Assembly: GCA_016297555.1 (NCBI GenBank) | Contig: JAEDGK010000052.1 | Location: forward strand, 1 to 13,356 | Direction of reading: 5' to 3' | DNA from: Clostridiaceae bacterium | GTDB taxonomy: Bacteria > Bacillota > Clostridia > Oscillospirales > Acutalibacteraceae | Length of the DNA stretch: 13,356 bases | In this document: piece after piece, positions 12,036 to 13,356 of the stretch | How the letters are laid out: each line of letters opens with the position of its first letter | How positions within the stretch are numbered: position 1 is the first letter of the stretch | Made by a program: the position numbers and the translations under genes | The notes under the pieces: generated by a model | Told to the model about the DNA's origin: nothing | The model's database searches: none | What the model saw: the letters and a program-made list of their open reading frames with translations, nothing else

Positions 12036-13169
12036 TTATTTAACGGCTCTGATGACCTTTTTTCCCTCGCTTATGCCGAGCACAAGCGCGTCAATTTCCT
12101 GAACCGTGGTAAATCTTGAAAAGCTGATTCTGAGCGGGCTGTCAAGCCTTTTTTTATCAAGCCCCATCTGCAAAAGCACATGGCTCTTTTTGCCCTTTGA
12201 GCAGGCTGAGCCGCTTGAAACGCAGATGCCTCTTTCCGAAAGGAAGTTGAGCATTGGCTCTGATTTTATACCCAAAACAGAAATATTCGTTACGAAAGGA
12301 AGCGCGTCGGGCGGCGAATTGATAACAATATCGTCAAGCTCGCCGAGCCTTGAAACCATATAATCCCTGAGCATTGAGATTCGTTCAAGCTCCTTTTGCG
12401 GGTCGGGAAGTGCTTTTGCGGCGGCGGCAAAGCCTGCGATTGCAGGCATAGCTTCCGTGCCGGGGCGGAGCTTATGCTCCTGCTCTCCGCCGAAGCTTAC
12501 GGGCTTGATTTTTACGCCCTTGCGGACATAGAGCGCTCCCACGCCCTTTGGACCGTGTATTTTATGGGAGCTTACCGTCATAAGGTCAACGCCGAGAGCC
12601 GACGGCTTAATGGGCATTTTTCCGAAAGCCTGAACGGCGTCGCAATGAATGAGCGCGGGCGAGCGCGCCGCCATTGCAGCTCTTTTTGCTGCCTGAATCG
12701 GCATTATCGTGCCCACCTCGTTATTAACGAGCATCATCGTTATAAGAACGGTATTGGAATTAACGGCGGCGAAAAGCTCCTTTTCGTTAATTCTGCCGAA
12801 GCTGTCAACTTTCAGCTTAATAACCTCAAAGCCCTCAGCTTCAAGCTTATTCAGCGTTTCGTCAATGCTTGGGTGCTCAATGCTTGTTGAAACTATTCTC
12901 CTGCCCATTCGGCGCATCTGATAAGCCGCGCCCCTGACGGCGAGATTGTTGCTCTCCGTTCCTCCCGATGTGAAAAAGATTTCCTCGGGCTTGCACGAGA
13001 GCCTTGCGGCTATCGCTTCTCTGGAATTATCAAGCAGCTCCTTGGCAAGATTGCCCTGAAAATGAAGCGACGAAGGGTTGCCCCAGCAGCGCGTCATAGC
13101 GTCCGAAACGGCTTTAACCGCTTCACAGCACGGCGCGGTTGTTGCGCTGTTATCAAAATAAGCGTTCAT
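12036..13169 (-). CDS. Cysteine desulfurase of the NifS/IscS family, probable ThiI partner
   Basis: This 377-aa PLP enzyme takes sulfur from cysteine as a persulfide. Visible motifs: YFDNSATT at the start, SGGTESNNLA (68-77), SIEHP with His99, NNEVGTIMPI (149-158), HCDAVQ (175-180), PLP-binding Lys203 in SSHKIHGPKG, RPGTEA (235-240) and catalytic Cys323 in VSSGSACSKG on the mobile loop. In Bacillus the desulfurase next to thiI (NifZ) supplies ThiI directly. The same order and 28-nt gap here suggest the same role rather than general Fe-S assembly, since no iscU, sufU or iscR-like gene is visible. It is the first gene of the operon, with a promoter about 60 bp upstream and a modest purine-rich ribosome binding site (AGGGGAAG). 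The family is certain; the dedicated partner role is inferred. Confidence 0.93.
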   Translation of the reverse strand: MNAYFDNSATTAPCCEAVKAVSDAMTRCWGNPSSLHFQGNLAKELLDNSREAIAARLSCKPEEIFFTSGGTESNNLAVRGAAYQMRRMGRRIVSTSIEHPSIDETLNKLEAEGFEVIKLKVDSFGRINEKELFAAVNSNTVLITMMLVNNEVGTIMPIQAAKRAAMAARSPALIHCDAVQAFGKMPIKPSALGVDLMTVSSHKIHGPKGVGALYVRKGVKIKPVSFGGEQEHKLRPGTEAMPAIAGFAAAAKALPDPQKELERISMLRDYMVSRLGELDDIVINSPPDALPFVTNISVLGIKSEPMLNFLSERGICVSSGSACSKGKKSHVLLQMGLDKKRLDSPLRISFSRFTTVQEIDALVLGISEGKKVIRAVK

Positions 13170-13225
13170 TTTTTTAGCTTCCCCTCTGTCGGCACTACAC
13201 CCATTATAGTAATCATATTTAAAAC

Positions 13226-13254
13226 ATTATACACTATTTTCTCCTCGCTTGCAA
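13226..13254 (-). promoter_or_regulatory. SigA-type promoter of the six-gene operon
   Basis: On the minus strand TTGCAA (13249-13254) and a perfect TATAAT (13226-13231) are separated by exactly 17 bp. The start codon lies about 57 bp downstream of the -10. A second TATAAT (13203-13208) lies closer to the gene but has no acceptable -35. I see no clear operator or riboswitch in the short leader. Confidence 0.7.
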
Positions 13255-13292
13255 TATTTTTTTTAATGTTGAGCCGAAACGGCGGATAAATA

Positions 13293-13355
13293 TTATTGCA
13301 TGGGCAACAACCGAGCGGTTTTCATCCCTTCATCAACAGTATATGCCGCCTTTTT
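13293..13355 (-). CDS. Possible C-terminal end of an upstream gene, partial
   Basis: A minus-strand frame enters from the right edge and ends at a TAA (13293-13295), giving about 20 residues ending in KTARLLPMQ. It would stop about 40 bp before the operon promoter. The fragment is too short to assign. The plus strand is also open here (an ATG at 13300 running off the edge), so the coding strand, or whether it is coding at all, cannot be decided. Confidence 0.2.
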   Translation of the reverse strand, partial: KKAAYTVDEGMKTARLLPMQ

Positions 13356-13356
13356 C

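Noticed and set aside
13170..13225. Riboswitch or T-box in the leader of the desulfurase gene
   Set aside because: The leader after the -10 box is only about 56 nt, with no extended stems or anti-terminator pairing visible.
13264..13290. GCCG-AAA-CGGC palindrome before the operon promoter as a terminator
   Set aside because: The stem is only 4 bp and on the minus strand it is followed by an A-run, not a T-run; the T-run lies on the wrong side.

Overview
The window looks like chromosomal DNA from an anaerobic gut-type Firmicute of class Clostridia, probably near Ruminococcaceae/Oscillospiraceae. The basis is two class B sortases, a SpoIID-domain protein, a NifS/ThiI pair without a rhodanese domain, strong GGAGG-type ribosome binding sites, and intergenic palindromic repeats of a kind I associate with that group. 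The taxonomic call is inference. I see no rRNA, tRNA, CRISPR array, transposase or integrase.

Layout, left to right. (1) 1-339: repeat-rich intergenic DNA ending in a sigma-70-type promoter. (2) 340-963 (+): a small exported, C-terminally membrane-anchored protein with a CxxC...HxxxC zinc-finger-like knuckle, closed by a near-perfect intrinsic terminator with a UUCG loop (1035-1063). (3) 1071-1708: an intergenic island holding three copies of a 49-bp double-hairpin repeat (a fourth is at 72-120) and three copies of a second palindrome with conserved GTAGG...CGnAAAA flanks (a fourth is at 24-54). (4) 1709-3968 (+): five tightly coupled genes that look like the far end of a phage late region: an unknown 87-aa protein, a baseplate/tail-fibre-like protein, an XhlA-like membrane coiled-coil protein, a holin-like protein and an NlpC/P60 endolysin. 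No head, tail-assembly or integration genes accompany them. (5) 3978-4013: a bidirectional terminator. (6) 13169-4026 (-): a six-gene operon reading nifS-type cysteine desulfurase, thiI, cinA, sortase B, long sortase B, SpoIID-domain membrane protein. Gaps are 6-38 nt, and a promoter with a perfect TATAAT lies at 13226-13254.

How the genes fit together. The desulfurase probably supplies persulfide sulfur to the rhodanese-less ThiI for tRNA 4-thiouridine. CinA belongs to pyridine-nucleotide salvage. The last three genes act at the cell surface: two sortases and a SpoIID-like putative peptidoglycan lytic enzyme.

The most unusual protein is the last one (4026-6470). Its cytoplasmic N-terminus, about 330 residues, can be aligned by eye with the CinA encoded three genes upstream, but with every catalytic motif lost. 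It is joined through one membrane helix and a Thr/Ala-rich stalk to a SpoIID domain whose motif order appears circularly permuted. The neighbouring long sortase also carries a very unusual acidic cytoplasmic N-terminus of about 370 residues with recurrent short hydrophobic motifs. The tail of this operon may therefore couple cytoplasmic state to surface enzymes; that is a hypothesis from sequence only.
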